Assembly (NCBI GenBank): GCA_963807085.1
Contig: CAWEBB010000032.1
Location: forward strand, 620,001-684,000
Direction of reading: 5' to 3'
DNA: 64,000 nt
From: JACKII01 sp963807085
GTDB taxonomy: Bacteria > Pseudomonadota > Alphaproteobacteria > Bin95
Positions 8,629 through 16,425 of the stretch are shown piece after piece; the first letter of the stretch is position 1; every line of letters begins with the position of its first letter. Both the position numbers and the translations under genes were made by a program. Under the pieces are notes generated by a model. It saw nothing but the letters and a program-made list of their open reading frames with translations. It had not been told where the DNA came from and did not search any database.

Positions 8629-9585
8629 TTAACCATTGTAGAACGGCCGGCCCCCGTCGCGCAGCCAGAGCCTGACCAACAGGCGCTTACGGTCCGGCTC
8701 CGGCCAGTCGGTGAAGCCGGTGCGGCGGTGCCCCAGCAGGCGGTTGTTCACGAACTGAACCTGGCCCGGCTGGAAGTGAAAGGAGAGCGGAGTGCCCGGT
8801 GCGTTCATCGCCTCTTCCAAGGCTTCCAAGGCGTCGGCGCCGCGGCGGTCAATTTCCTCGCCCGCCAGCGGATAGCCGTTCCGCACCTGAAAGCGCGAGA
8901 GCCGGCCGAGCAACTGGCCATCATGGTCCTCAAAGCAGGAATGCCAGAGATATTTCACATCGTCTGGCGCGTGCTCCCGCTGCCGGTCGAAGGCGAACGG
9001 TTCGTAGAGCCGCGCCAACAGGTCCGGCTCGCGCTCGCGCAGCCAGTTGTGGGCGGTGGCGAAGCTGACGATATGGCTGACACCGCCCTGCATCGCCGGC
9101 CGGATGCAGAGCAGGCCGACGATGCTGGGCGGGCAGAGATTGTAGGAATTGTCGTTGTGATAGTTTTGCTCGGCGTTGGTCTTGTCGGGCCGGACGCCGT
9201 TGCCGGGCGGGCGGCCGGTGTCCGTTACGTCATAGATCATGGTGCCGTCCCATTTCTGGGCGACGGGACGCTGCAGCATGCTGGCGAGCAGCCAGTAGAC
9301 CTTGTGGGTCTGCTCGCCCAGATCTGCCAGGGGCAGGCGGTCAACAATGGCAAAGCCGGGGCCTCCCTCCACCTGCTGCTTGACCGTGTCCATCAGCGCG
9401 CGGCAGGCAGGCAGGTCAAAGTCTTCGGGCCTCAAAGCTTGAAGGGGCAGCGGGTTGGCGGAAAGCTCGGCGGCCAGATCTTGGATCTCGGCCCGTGCTT
9501 CCTCGCCGATGGGCACGATGCCCGGATCGGCGGGCAACTCGGCCGCACGCCAAGCGATGGGGCCGGTAATTTCCGCCTCAATCAT
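8629..9585 (-). CDS. TauD/TfdA superfamily (CAS-like) dioxygenase
   Basis: A 318-residue Fe(II)/2-oxoglutarate dioxygenase-type protein of the clavaminate-synthase-like/TauD superfamily. The iron motif is HND in NYHNDNSYN, the distal His is in LLGHRRTGF, and the 2-oxoglutarate-binding Arg lies in KRLLVRLWLRD. The ATG at 9585 is preferred because GAGGAAG lies 9 nt upstream; an ATG at 9603 lacks such a site. The substrate is unknown. It stops just before trmL, so the dioxygenase, trmL, hemF and the dehydrogenase may share a transcript. The opposite-strand neighbour mmcB diverges from it. Confidence 0.85.
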   Translation of the reverse strand: MIEAEITGPIAWRAAELPADPGIVPIGEEARAEIQDLAAELSANPLPLQALRPEDFDLPACRALMDTVKQQVEGGPGFAIVDRLPLADLGEQTHKVYWLLASMLQRPVAQKWDGTMIYDVTDTGRPPGNGVRPDKTNAEQNYHNDNSYNLCPPSIVGLLCIRPAMQGGVSHIVSFATAHNWLREREPDLLARLYEPFAFDRQREHAPDDVKYLWHSCFEDHDGQLLGRLSRFQVRNGYPLAGEEIDRRGADALEALEEAMNAPGTPLSFHFQPGQVQFVNNRLLGHRRTGFTDWPEPDRKRLLVRLWLRDGGRPFYNG

Positions 9586-9679
9586 GGTAGCAAGCTTCCT
9601 CATAGATGTGGCGCGAGATTGACATATGATCCGCCGCAGGCCAAGGTCCGGCAGGTGAAACAATAGGTGAACAGAGCGA

Positions 9680-10129
9680 ATGTTTCCGGTTAGCAGCGAA
9701 GCGGCCCCCAGGCCTGGTCAGATCCTGACCCGCGGGGTCATGCGCGCGCTGCACCAGTTGGGCTATGCCGCACTCGACGAGGTGCCGCTCGCCACCGGCC
9801 GCCGCGTCGACGCCATGGCCATCGACGCCAGGGGCGAGATCTCGGTGGTGGAGGTGAAATCCTCGGTCGCCGACTTCCGCAGCGACGGCAAGTGGCATGA
9901 ATACGCGGATTTTTGCGACCGCTTTTATTTCGCCGTGCCCGCGGAATTCCCGCAGGAAATCCTGCCGGCAGCGCCCGGCCTGTTCGTGGTCGATGCCTAT
10001 GGCGGCGCGCTGATTCGGCCGGCGCCGGAGCACAAGCTCTCCGCCGCCCGGCGCAAGGCCATGCTGATCAAATTCGGGCGGCTGGCGAGCCGTCGTCTTG
10101 TACTCGAAAATGAATTGACCTTCGCATGA
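9680..10129 (+). CDS. mmcB: MmcB-family DNA repair protein
   Basis: A 149-residue PD-(D/E)XK-nuclease-fold protein of the MmcB family, restricted mostly to alphaproteobacteria and connected with mitomycin C damage tolerance in Caulobacter. The nuclease-like core is Asp44 (GRRVDAMAID), Glu58 and Lys60 (VVEVKSS). A TAGGTGA site precedes the ATG. In Caulobacter the gene belongs to the damage response; I looked for an alphaproteobacterial LexA box (GTTC-N7-GTTC) in the 94-bp divergent region and found none. Confidence 0.9.
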   Translation: MFPVSSEAAPRPGQILTRGVMRALHQLGYAALDEVPLATGRRVDAMAIDARGEISVVEVKSSVADFRSDGKWHEYADFCDRFYFAVPAEFPQEILPAAPGLFVVDAYGGALIRPAPEHKLSAARRKAMLIKFGRLASRRLVLENELTFA

Positions 10130-10178
10130 CAGCGCCATTCCATGCGCTATGGTCGCCTCAGAACAAAGGAAATCAATC

Positions 10179-11003
10179 ATGACCATGCCTGCCTTCCAAT
10201 GCTCCCGCCTGGAAATCGCCGACAATGGCGTCGCCACCTTCACCATGAACAGGCCGGAGGCGTTGAACGCGGTCTCGGTTGATCTGCGCAATGACTTCCG
10301 GCGAATGGTGGATTTCGTCGACGGCAACGAGGATATCAAAGCCCTGGTGCTGACCGGTGAGGGGCGGGCCTTCTGTGCCGGCGGCGATGTCACCAACATG
10401 ACCAACCGGCTGGACAAGGGGCCTGGGGCGGCCAGGCAGAGCATTCTCGACGTGCATATTTGGCTGGAGCGGTTGCTGAATATCGACTGCCCGGTGATCG
10501 CTGCCGTCAACGGTCTGGCGTTCGGCGGCGGCTTCAGCATTGCATTGATGGCGGACCTGGTGTTTGCCGCGCCCAACGCGCGCTTCTGTGCCGTGTTCGC
10601 TCGAATCGGCCTGATGCCGGACATGGGGCTGGCCTACACGCTGCCGCGTGCGGTGGGGCCGTCGCTGGCCAAGGACCTGATGTTCACCGGCCGCAGCATC
10701 GCGGCCGACGAGGCCAAGGCGATGGGCATCGTTCACACAGTCATGGGCGAGGGCGAGGACGTTCTGGCAGCGGCGCAAGCCTACGCCGCCAGGCTGGCCG
10801 ACGGGCCGAAAACGGCGGTGGCGCTGACCAAGCGGCTGGTCAACAAAACCTTCCAGGCGAGTTATGGCGACATTGCCGCGGCGGAGGCCGACGGGCAGAC
10901 CCTGTTGTTCGGCAGCGCCTTTTCCCAACAGGCCATCCGCCGCTTCCTGGACAAACAGCCGCCACTGTACAACTGGGACCAGATGGGCCGGGCCGCGGAG
11001 TAG
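10179..11003 (+). CDS. enoyl-CoA hydratase/isomerase family protein
   Basis: A crotonase-fold enzyme of 274 residues. The acyl-CoA-binding oxyanion-hole segments are visible as AFCAGGDV and LAFGGGFSIALMADL. The ATG at 10179 has AGGAAA upstream and is preferred to codons from 10149. In this superfamily the substrate and reaction (hydration, isomerisation, hydrolysis) vary, so only the class is assigned. It is transcribed in the same direction as mmcB and nhaA but with normal gaps. Confidence 0.92.
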   Translation: MTMPAFQCSRLEIADNGVATFTMNRPEALNAVSVDLRNDFRRMVDFVDGNEDIKALVLTGEGRAFCAGGDVTNMTNRLDKGPGAARQSILDVHIWLERLLNIDCPVIAAVNGLAFGGGFSIALMADLVFAAPNARFCAVFARIGLMPDMGLAYTLPRAVGPSLAKDLMFTGRSIAADEAKAMGIVHTVMGEGEDVLAAAQAYAARLADGPKTAVALTKRLVNKTFQASYGDIAAAEADGQTLLFGSAFSQQAIRRFLDKQPPLYNWDQMGRAAE

Positions 11004-11111
11004 GCGCTCTCGGGCCTGTCCTAAATTGTAGCGATCCCACCGGAAAGCCTTGCGCTCCGCTTTTCCCGCCGTACCTTGCATGCCGAACAGGGAAAAGAGA
11101 GTGCGAAAGTC

Positions 11112-12353
11112 ATGCGCAAGAAAGCCGCCGCCGTTTCGGGCGCCCTCCAGAACTTCTTTCGGCTAGAGGCGTCGGGCGGCATCATGCTGGCGCTGGCGAC
11201 CGTCTTGGCGATGGTCGCAGCCAATGGTCCGCTGCAAGACAATTACAACGAGTTCCTGCGGGTGCCCGGTGCCGTCATCATCGACGAGCTGAGGATCGAA
11301 AAACCGCTGCTGCTATGGGTCAACGACGCGTGGATGGCGATATTTTTCTTCCTGGTGGGGCTGGAAATCAAACGGGAATTCCGCGCCGGCGAACTCTCCA
11401 AACCCAGTCAGATCGCCTTGCCCGGAATCGCCGCCATCGGTGGCATGGCGGTGCCTGCCCTGGTCTATGTGGTGTTCAACTATGGTTCAGCGCAAAACCT
11501 GAACGGCTGGGCGATCCCGGCGGCGACCGACATCGCCTTTGCGCTGGCGGTGCTCTCGCTGGTGGGCAAGCGGGCGCCCGCATCCCTTAAGATATTGCTG
11601 CTGGCGATCGCCATCTTCGACGATCTGGGCGCGATCCTCATCATCGCTTTCTTCTATACCGCCAACCTGTCGACAACCGTCATGCTGTTGGCGCTTTTGC
11701 CGATTGCCGGAATGGTTTTGCTGAATCTTTTCGGGGTGCGGAAGGTGACGCCTTACCTGCTGCTTGCGGCGCTGCTCTGGGTGATCGTGTTGAAATCGGG
11801 GGTGCATGCGACTCTGGCGGGCGTGCTTGCGGCTTTTGCCATTCCGATGACCAAACCAGAGGGTGCTCGTTATTCGCCGCTGGAAACCCTGGAGCATGAA
11901 CTTCACCCCTGGGTTGCCTATGCCGTCCTGCCCATGTTTGCGTTCGTCAACGCGGGCATTTCGTTCAGGGGCATGGGGCTCGAGGCGCTGGCCGATCCGG
12001 TGACGCTGGGCATCGCGCTCGGCTTGTTCGCCGGCAAGCAGTTGGGGATTTTTGGGTTTATGTATCTGACCATCCGGACCGGGTTGGCGCCCATGCCCTC
12101 CGGCGCCAATTGGGCACAACTCTACGGTGTTTCGGCGATCGCGGGGATCGGGTTCACCATGAGCCTGTTCATCGGTGGGCTGGCGTTCGAACATTCGGGG
12201 TTCGATGCTTCCATCCGGTTGGGCGTGCTGGCCGGCTCGATTGCGAGCGGCGTGGTGGGCTATGTCCTGCTGACGACGGTAAGCCGCCGCCAAGAAGCAA
12301 GCAGCCCGTCCACTGACGCCATCGCCGAAAACACGACGTCCTCACCCCCTTGA
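11112..12353 (+). CDS. nhaA: Na+/H+ antiporter NhaA
   Basis: Inner-membrane antiporter exchanging cytoplasmic Na+ (or Li+) for periplasmic H+, protecting against salt and alkaline stress. The 413-residue protein has about 12 hydrophobic segments and the defining aspartates Asp140 (PAATDIAFAL) and Asp170-Asp171 (IFDDLGAI), equal to E. coli Asp133 and Asp163/164. The start at ATG 11112 fits the family N-terminus; a TTG at 11076 is an unlikely alternative. It ends at a strong hairpin terminator. Confidence 0.95.
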   Translation: MRKKAAAVSGALQNFFRLEASGGIMLALATVLAMVAANGPLQDNYNEFLRVPGAVIIDELRIEKPLLLWVNDAWMAIFFFLVGLEIKREFRAGELSKPSQIALPGIAAIGGMAVPALVYVVFNYGSAQNLNGWAIPAATDIAFALAVLSLVGKRAPASLKILLLAIAIFDDLGAILIIAFFYTANLSTTVMLLALLPIAGMVLLNLFGVRKVTPYLLLAALLWVIVLKSGVHATLAGVLAAFAIPMTKPEGARYSPLETLEHELHPWVAYAVLPMFAFVNAGISFRGMGLEALADPVTLGIALGLFAGKQLGIFGFMYLTIRTGLAPMPSGANWAQLYGVSAIAGIGFTMSLFIGGLAFEHSGFDASIRLGVLAGSIASGVVGYVLLTTVSRRQEASSPSTDAIAENTTSSPP

Positions 12354-12364
12354 GGGCAAAGAAA

Positions 12365-12390
12365 AACGACCCTGGAATGCCAGGGTCGTT
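12365..12390. terminator. bidirectional Rho-independent terminator
   Basis: AACGACCCTGG and CCAGGGTCGTT form a perfect 11-bp stem with an AATG loop, preceded by a run of A and followed by TTGTTG. It lies between convergent nhaA and the DUF2852 gene and can serve both strands. Confidence 0.8.
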
Positions 12391-12416
12391 GTTGAGAAGG
12401 GGAGTGGTTTTTGCGC

Positions 12417-12815
12417 TTATGCCGGGTGCGGTTCCGCGCTGGAATTGGGGCGGCGGCGTTCGTTCATGAACTGATCGAATTCAGCCTTGTCCTTGGCCTT
12501 GCGCAGCCGCTCCATGAACGCTTCGAAGTCCGTCTGCTCTTCTTCCAACCGGCGCAGTGTCTCTTCCCGGTAATCGTCAAAGGCGCTGTTGCCGGTGCTG
12601 TAACTTGCCCGGGCACCATAGCGGCTCCCACGACGACCCTTGCGCATGTGCTTCCAACAACCCATTCTTCCACTCCAGATCGTGTAACCGAGAATTAGCA
12701 AGCCGAGCGGCCAGAAGGTGATGAAACCGAGGACGAAGGCCGCGATCCACGCTCCCCGACCCCTTGCGTCCAACGCATCTTCCACCCGTTTTAACCAGTA
12801 GCTGATCGTGTCCAT
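12417..12815 (-). CDS. DUF2852 domain-containing membrane protein
   Basis: A 132-residue protein of the alphaproteobacterial DUF2852 family. After a short N-terminus it has one transmembrane segment (AWIAAFVLGFITFWPLGLL, about 22-40). A basic, Cys/Trp-containing stretch follows (SGRMGCWKHMRKGRRG), then a long charged alpha-helical tail with the conserved NSAFDDYREETLRRLEEEQ and FMERLRKAKDKAEFDQFM. Function unknown. A 7-3-7 palindrome just upstream (12835-12851) and the TetR gene next door on the same strand suggest it could be TetR-controlled; that is inference. Confidence 0.85.
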   Translation of the reverse strand: MDTISYWLKRVEDALDARGRGAWIAAFVLGFITFWPLGLLILGYTIWSGRMGCWKHMRKGRRGSRYGARASYSTGNSAFDDYREETLRRLEEEQTDFEAFMERLRKAKDKAEFDQFMNERRRPNSSAEPHPA

Positions 12816-12834
12816 TCCTGTCCTTTGCCTCCTA

Positions 12835-12851
12835 TGTGAATGTTATTCACA
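12835..12851. promoter_or_regulatory. candidate TetR-type operator
   Basis: TGTGAAT-GTT-ATTCACA is a perfect 7-bp inverted repeat with a 3-nt spacer, about 20 bp before the start of the DUF2852 gene. Operators of TetR-family proteins often have this shape (TGAATnnnATTCA core). A TetR gene lies directly upstream at 12905-13528. Confidence 0.55.
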
Positions 12852-12904
12852 TTAACATAAATGGGTGCGGCCGGGTGGCCGTCAATGGTGCGCGAAAAAA
12901 AATT

Positions 12905-13528
12905 TCAGGTGTCGTCGGGAATAATGCCGAGCCCGCGCAGATAGACCACCAATCCCGATTCCAGCAGGTCCTCCGACGAAATCGGCGAGCGGCGCAGGCC
13001 GGCACCGGCAAACAGTTCGGCCACGCCGTGGCTCAGCGCCCAGATGTGATAACTCATCATCTGCACGGGCGGCCGGTTTGCCGGCGGCAGCCGCTTGGAA
13101 AGAGCGGTCGATGCGCTGACCAGAATGCCGAAGGCCCGCTCTGCGGCCGCAGTGAGGGCGGGATCGGCGGGCAGGCCCGATTGAAACATCGCCACGAAGA
13201 GCGGGCGTTCTTCGCGTGAGAACGAAAGATAAGCCTGGCCTACCGCCTCGAGCGCGACAAGGGTCGAGGGCTGGCCTTTGTTCCAGGCGGCCTCCAGCCG
13301 GTCGGCAAAGCGCACGAAACCATAATGTGCGACTGCCGCAACCAGAGCGTCGCGGTCCTTGAAATGCCGATAGGGCGCAGCGGGCGAGACGCCGGCGGCC
13401 CGCGCGGCCTCTGCAAAGGTAAAACCTTGCAGCCCTTTGTCGGAAATCAGGCCGATCGCCGCAAAAATCAGCGCCTCGCGCAAATTTCCATGGTGGTAGC
13501 CGCGTTTGGCACCGTCATCGCTTTCCAT
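12905..13528 (-). CDS. TetR/AcrR-family transcriptional regulator
   Basis: A 207-residue one-component regulator. The N-terminal HTH covers about residues 14-57 (GLQGFTFAEAARAAGVSPAA then PYRHFKDRDALV). The C-terminal ligand domain has a W-H-G-like motif (YHIWALSHGVAELFAG), placing it in the WHG-containing TetR subgroup. These usually repress a neighbouring gene until a small molecule binds. The best local target is the DUF2852 promoter with its palindrome; I see no comparable palindrome before its own start. Confidence 0.9.
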   Translation of the reverse strand: MESDDGAKRGYHHGNLREALIFAAIGLISDKGLQGFTFAEAARAAGVSPAAPYRHFKDRDALVAAVAHYGFVRFADRLEAAWNKGQPSTLVALEAVGQAYLSFSREERPLFVAMFQSGLPADPALTAAAERAFGILVSASTALSKRLPPANRPPVQMMSYHIWALSHGVAELFAGAGLRRSPISSEDLLESGLVVYLRGLGIIPDDT

Positions 13529-13621
13529 GCAAGTTGCTTACTTTGAGGGCGGAGAACGGGCAAGTGCAGGGCGATAAGAGCAGCGCGGCGGCTGCGTGCA
13601 AAGGTGGTGCCGGCGGCTGCC

Positions 13622-14176
13622 CTAAGGTGCGCTCTTCATGGCGGACGCTTTTTGGGCGAGCGCTTCGTAATGGGTCCAGTCCAGCGGCTGCTCCTCCATG
13701 GTCTCCGGATCCCACATGGAGCGGTCCACGCCCAGCACGTTTGCACCATAGACGTGCAAACCGATAGCGGGCTCGTCGCCGGTGCACTCGGCCACGTGTG
13801 CGCAGTTGGCGGGGACGTGAAGGATGTCGCCGGGCTGCAACACTGCCACGCGGTCGCGTTCAATCTGTCCGTTGGAGCCGCGCATATAAATCGTGTTTCG
13901 CTCGCCGCCCGACAACAGCAGAATAGTGGCCCAGGCGCCGTGGTTATGGGGAGGCGTGCGGCGGCCGCTGGGAAAGTTCACCTTTAACAGAGAAAGATTG
14001 GGCGCGCGGTAAAACGCCTGGCGGGCATTGCCGCCTGTCCCGGGCAGATAGGACAGGGTTTTGGTGAGCCCGTGCAAATTGCCTTTCAAGGACGCCATGG
14101 CTTCTTTCACCGCTTTCGCCGAGTTCGGACCGGCGGCCGCGGTAGTGAGAAGGGCAACGAGTTCGTGGACTTGCAT
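13622..14176 (-). CDS. cysteine-dioxygenase-type cupin (thiol dioxygenase family)
   Basis: A 184-residue single-domain cupin of the CDO type I/3-mercaptopropionate dioxygenase superfamily. These iron enzymes oxidise a thiol to a sulfinate. The expected iron ligands are His77 and His79 (PPHNHGAW) and His127 (CAHVAE). The motif reads HNH rather than the common HDH, and substrate specificity (cysteine or another thiol) cannot be decided. Two GTGGCAAT direct repeats 11 bp apart lie 56 bp upstream of the start. Confidence 0.75.
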   Translation of the reverse strand: MQVHELVALLTTAAAGPNSAKAVKEAMASLKGNLHGLTKTLSYLPGTGGNARQAFYRAPNLSLLKVNFPSGRRTPPHNHGAWATILLLSGGERNTIYMRGSNGQIERDRVAVLQPGDILHVPANCAHVAECTGDEPAIGLHVYGANVLGVDRSMWDPETMEEQPLDWTHYEALAQKASAMKSAP

Positions 14177-14457
14177 GTGTGTTTCTCCAGTGGGATCCCT
14201 TTATGCCATATCAGAAACTCACATAGCCAGAGTGGCAATACCGTGGCAATTGCCGGCTGCGTGATAGCGCGATTTGCGTGCTGATCCCCAATTCCGGCTG
14301 GTGCTTTCCGGTCTGTTTCGGTACGGTCCGTGCCATGATCACGATAGCGCGACGACGATTGGGCCTCCGCACCTGCCGTTAGGCCGGACCGCACCCGCGC
14401 GCCATAGAGCGGCAACTGTGTCCGGCAGCCCCTGGTTTCTGTTGCTGGACCCTTCCC
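14177..14457. other. divergent intergenic region
   Basis: 281 bp between the divergent thiol-dioxygenase and GNAT genes. Apart from the GTGGCAAT direct repeat no gene, RNA or clear terminator was recognised; both promoters must lie here. Confidence 0.5.
14232..14250. promoter_or_regulatory. direct repeat, possible activator or repressor site
   Basis: GTGGCAAT occurs at 14232-14239 and again at 14243-14250, a period of 11 bp, i.e. about one helical turn. It lies in the promoter region of the thiol-dioxygenase gene. No regulator is assigned. Confidence 0.3.
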
Positions 14458-14967
14458 ATGGTCGATATCGTTGCCCCCTTACCGGAACATAGTGTCGAAA
14501 TCGAGAGATTGCTGGATCACGCTTTCGGCCCCGACCGCCGACGCAAGATCAGCTATCGCTATCGCGACGGCGTGGCGCCGATCACCCATTTAAGCCGGGT
14601 TGCACTCTCGGGCGGCGAGTTGATCGGGTCGATCCAGTTCTGGCCGGCGCGCCTGCAGGATGAAACCGTATTGCTGCTCGGGCCGATCGCGCTCTGGGCA
14701 GGCTATGTCGGCCAGGGCGTCGGAACTTGTCTGATGCGGGATGCGCTCTGCCGGCTAAGGACGGATGGATGGAGATACGTCTTTCTGGTCGGCGATCCGG
14801 TTTATTATCGCCGCTTCGGCTTCCGGGCCGCGAGCGTGTGGGGCGTCACCATGCCGGACGAGGATCCGGCGCGCTTTCAGTGTTGTCTGTTGGGGGACGA
14901 GACGCCGCCGGCCGGCGCGATCTTGCCGGCACGTCGGAACGGGGCGAATGCTGCCGGCCCTCGGTAA
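14458..14967 (+). CDS. GNAT N-acetyltransferase (YhbS-like)
   Basis: A 169-residue acetyl-CoA-dependent N-acetyltransferase. The acetyl-CoA pyrophosphate loop is seen as GYVGQGVGTCLM (about 83-94), followed by the usual VFLVGDPVYYRRFGF segment, which marks the YhbS-like branch. The acceptor substrate is unknown. It stands 73 bp upstream of the DUF2244 gene on the same strand. Confidence 0.88.
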   Translation: MVDIVAPLPEHSVEIERLLDHAFGPDRRRKISYRYRDGVAPITHLSRVALSGGELIGSIQFWPARLQDETVLLLGPIALWAGYVGQGVGTCLMRDALCRLRTDGWRYVFLVGDPVYYRRFGFRAASVWGVTMPDEDPARFQCCLLGDETPPAGAILPARRNGANAAGPR

Positions 14968-15040
14968 CGGCTGCGCTCGCGCGACCTGCGAAGTTTTTTC
15001 ACTGGTCCGCCGGCCTTTTTCGGCCGTAGAATTGGTCACC

Positions 15041-15529
15041 ATGCAAGCTGCCTCTACGCCATTCCTGCTCGACGCGACGCTCCATCCACACCGGTCTTTG
15101 AGCCCACAGGGTTTTAGCGCGCTTTTCCTTGCATTCGGGGTGATGAGCTTTGCGACCGGTTTGATCTTCGCGTCCATGGGCGCCTGGCCGATCGTCGGGT
15201 TTTTCGGCCTGGATGTGTTGCTGTTCTACGTCGCTTTTCGGCTGAACTACCGTAGCGCCCGGCGCTGCGAGATCGTGCGGGTGACGCGCCAGCAACTGAC
15301 CGTGCGGCGCGTGCTGCCGAACGGACGGCAGAAGGTCTGGAGCTTTGAGCCGGCCTGGGCACGGGTCGAACTGCATCGTCCGGAAGAGCATGATTGCCGC
15401 CTGGAGATTGCCAGCGGCCGCCGCTGCCTCGCCTTGGGCGAGTTTCTGCCGCCGGAAGAACGGGTCGCGTTCGCCGGTACCTTGCGAGCGGCGCTGCGCG
15501 AAGCCAGAACCTTTCCGCGGCCGGCATAG
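15041..15529 (+). CDS. DUF2244 domain-containing membrane protein
   Basis: A 162-residue integral membrane protein of the DUF2244 family, common in alphaproteobacteria. Two hydrophobic segments (GFSALFLAFGVMSFATGLIF and AWPIVGFFGLDVLLFYVAF) form a hairpin. The rest is a cytoplasmic beta-rich domain with EIVRVTRQQLTVRRV and VELHRPEEHDCRLEIASG. The start at ATG 15041 follows the family N-terminus (FLLDATLHPHRSLS). Function unknown. It is convergent with dapB. Confidence 0.88.
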   Translation: MQAASTPFLLDATLHPHRSLSPQGFSALFLAFGVMSFATGLIFASMGAWPIVGFFGLDVLLFYVAFRLNYRSARRCEIVRVTRQQLTVRRVLPNGRQKVWSFEPAWARVELHRPEEHDCRLEIASGRRCLALGEFLPPEERVAFAGTLRAALREARTFPRPA

Positions 15530-15575
15530 GCCTTGGCCGCCGAACGCCGGAAACCCGATCCCGACAGGCTCTACG

Positions 15576-16379
15576 TTATAGCTTGATCCCCAGCACATCC
15601 ATCATGGTGTAGAGGCCGGGCTTTTGGCCGTCGGTCCAGAGCGCCGCCCGCACCGCGCCGCGGGCGAACAGCTGGCGGTTGGTGCAGCGGTGGGTGATTT
15701 CCAGGCGCTCGCCGGCGCCGGCGAACATAACGGTGTGCTCGCCGACCACGTCGCCGCCGCGCAGCGCCGCGAAGCCGATATCGCCCTCTCGCCGTGCGCC
15801 GGTCTGGCCTTCGCGGCTCCATTGCGCCACCTCCGGCAGGGCGACCTTGCGGCCCCGCGCCGCCGCCCGGCCCAGGCCGACGGCGGTGCCGGACGGGGCG
15901 TCGATTTTGTGCTTGTGGTGCATCTCCATCACTTCGATGTCGTAGTCGGTGCCGAGCAGACCGGCGACCTGCTCCACCAGCGCGAACATCAGGTTGACGC
16001 TCACGCTCATATTGGGGGCATACATGATGCAGGCCGTTTCCGCCGCCTGCCTCAGCACGGCTTCCTGGTCCGCGCTCAGGCCCGTGGTGCCGATCACATG
16101 GGCCGTGCCGTGTTTCGCTGCCAGCGGCGCATGAGCGATGGTCGCCTGGGGAATCGTGAATTCCATCACGGCGTCGCAGGCTTCGAACACCGGGTCGGCA
16201 TCATCGCCGATCGTCACGCCCAGCTCCCCCACATTGGCGAGCAGGCCGGCGTCCTGGCCCAGAAACGCGCTGCCCTCGTGCTCGCCGGCCGCCGCAAGGG
16301 TTGCGCCCTCGGTCTCCGTAATGGTCTGGACCAGCATGCGGCCCATGCGGCCGCCCGCGCCGATAACGCCGAGCTTCAT
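15576..16379 (-). CDS. dapB: 4-hydroxy-tetrahydrodipicolinate reductase
   Basis: NAD(P)H-dependent reductase of the diaminopimelate/lysine pathway. The 267-residue protein has the N-terminal dinucleotide motif GVIGAGGRMGRM, GTTG (97-100), the active-site histidines 154-155 and Lys158 in EMHHKHKIDAPSGTA, and the family C-terminus. It supplies DAP for peptidoglycan. It follows the threonine ammonia-lyase gene by 46 bp on the same strand, so the two may be cotranscribed. Confidence 0.96.
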   Translation of the reverse strand: MKLGVIGAGGRMGRMLVQTITETEGATLAAAGEHEGSAFLGQDAGLLANVGELGVTIGDDADPVFEACDAVMEFTIPQATIAHAPLAAKHGTAHVIGTTGLSADQEAVLRQAAETACIMYAPNMSVSVNLMFALVEQVAGLLGTDYDIEVMEMHHKHKIDAPSGTAVGLGRAAARGRKVALPEVAQWSREGQTGARREGDIGFAALRGGDVVGEHTVMFAGAGERLEITHRCTNRQLFARGAVRAALWTDGQKPGLYTMMDVLGIKL

Positions 16380-16425
16380 GACGTCTACCTCCCTGAGTAT
16401 TGTTTGGCAGCCTGAGTTTAGCCTG

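Noticed and set aside
9586..9679. LexA box before mmcB
   Set aside because: No GTTC-N7-GTTC or close variant was found in the divergent region.
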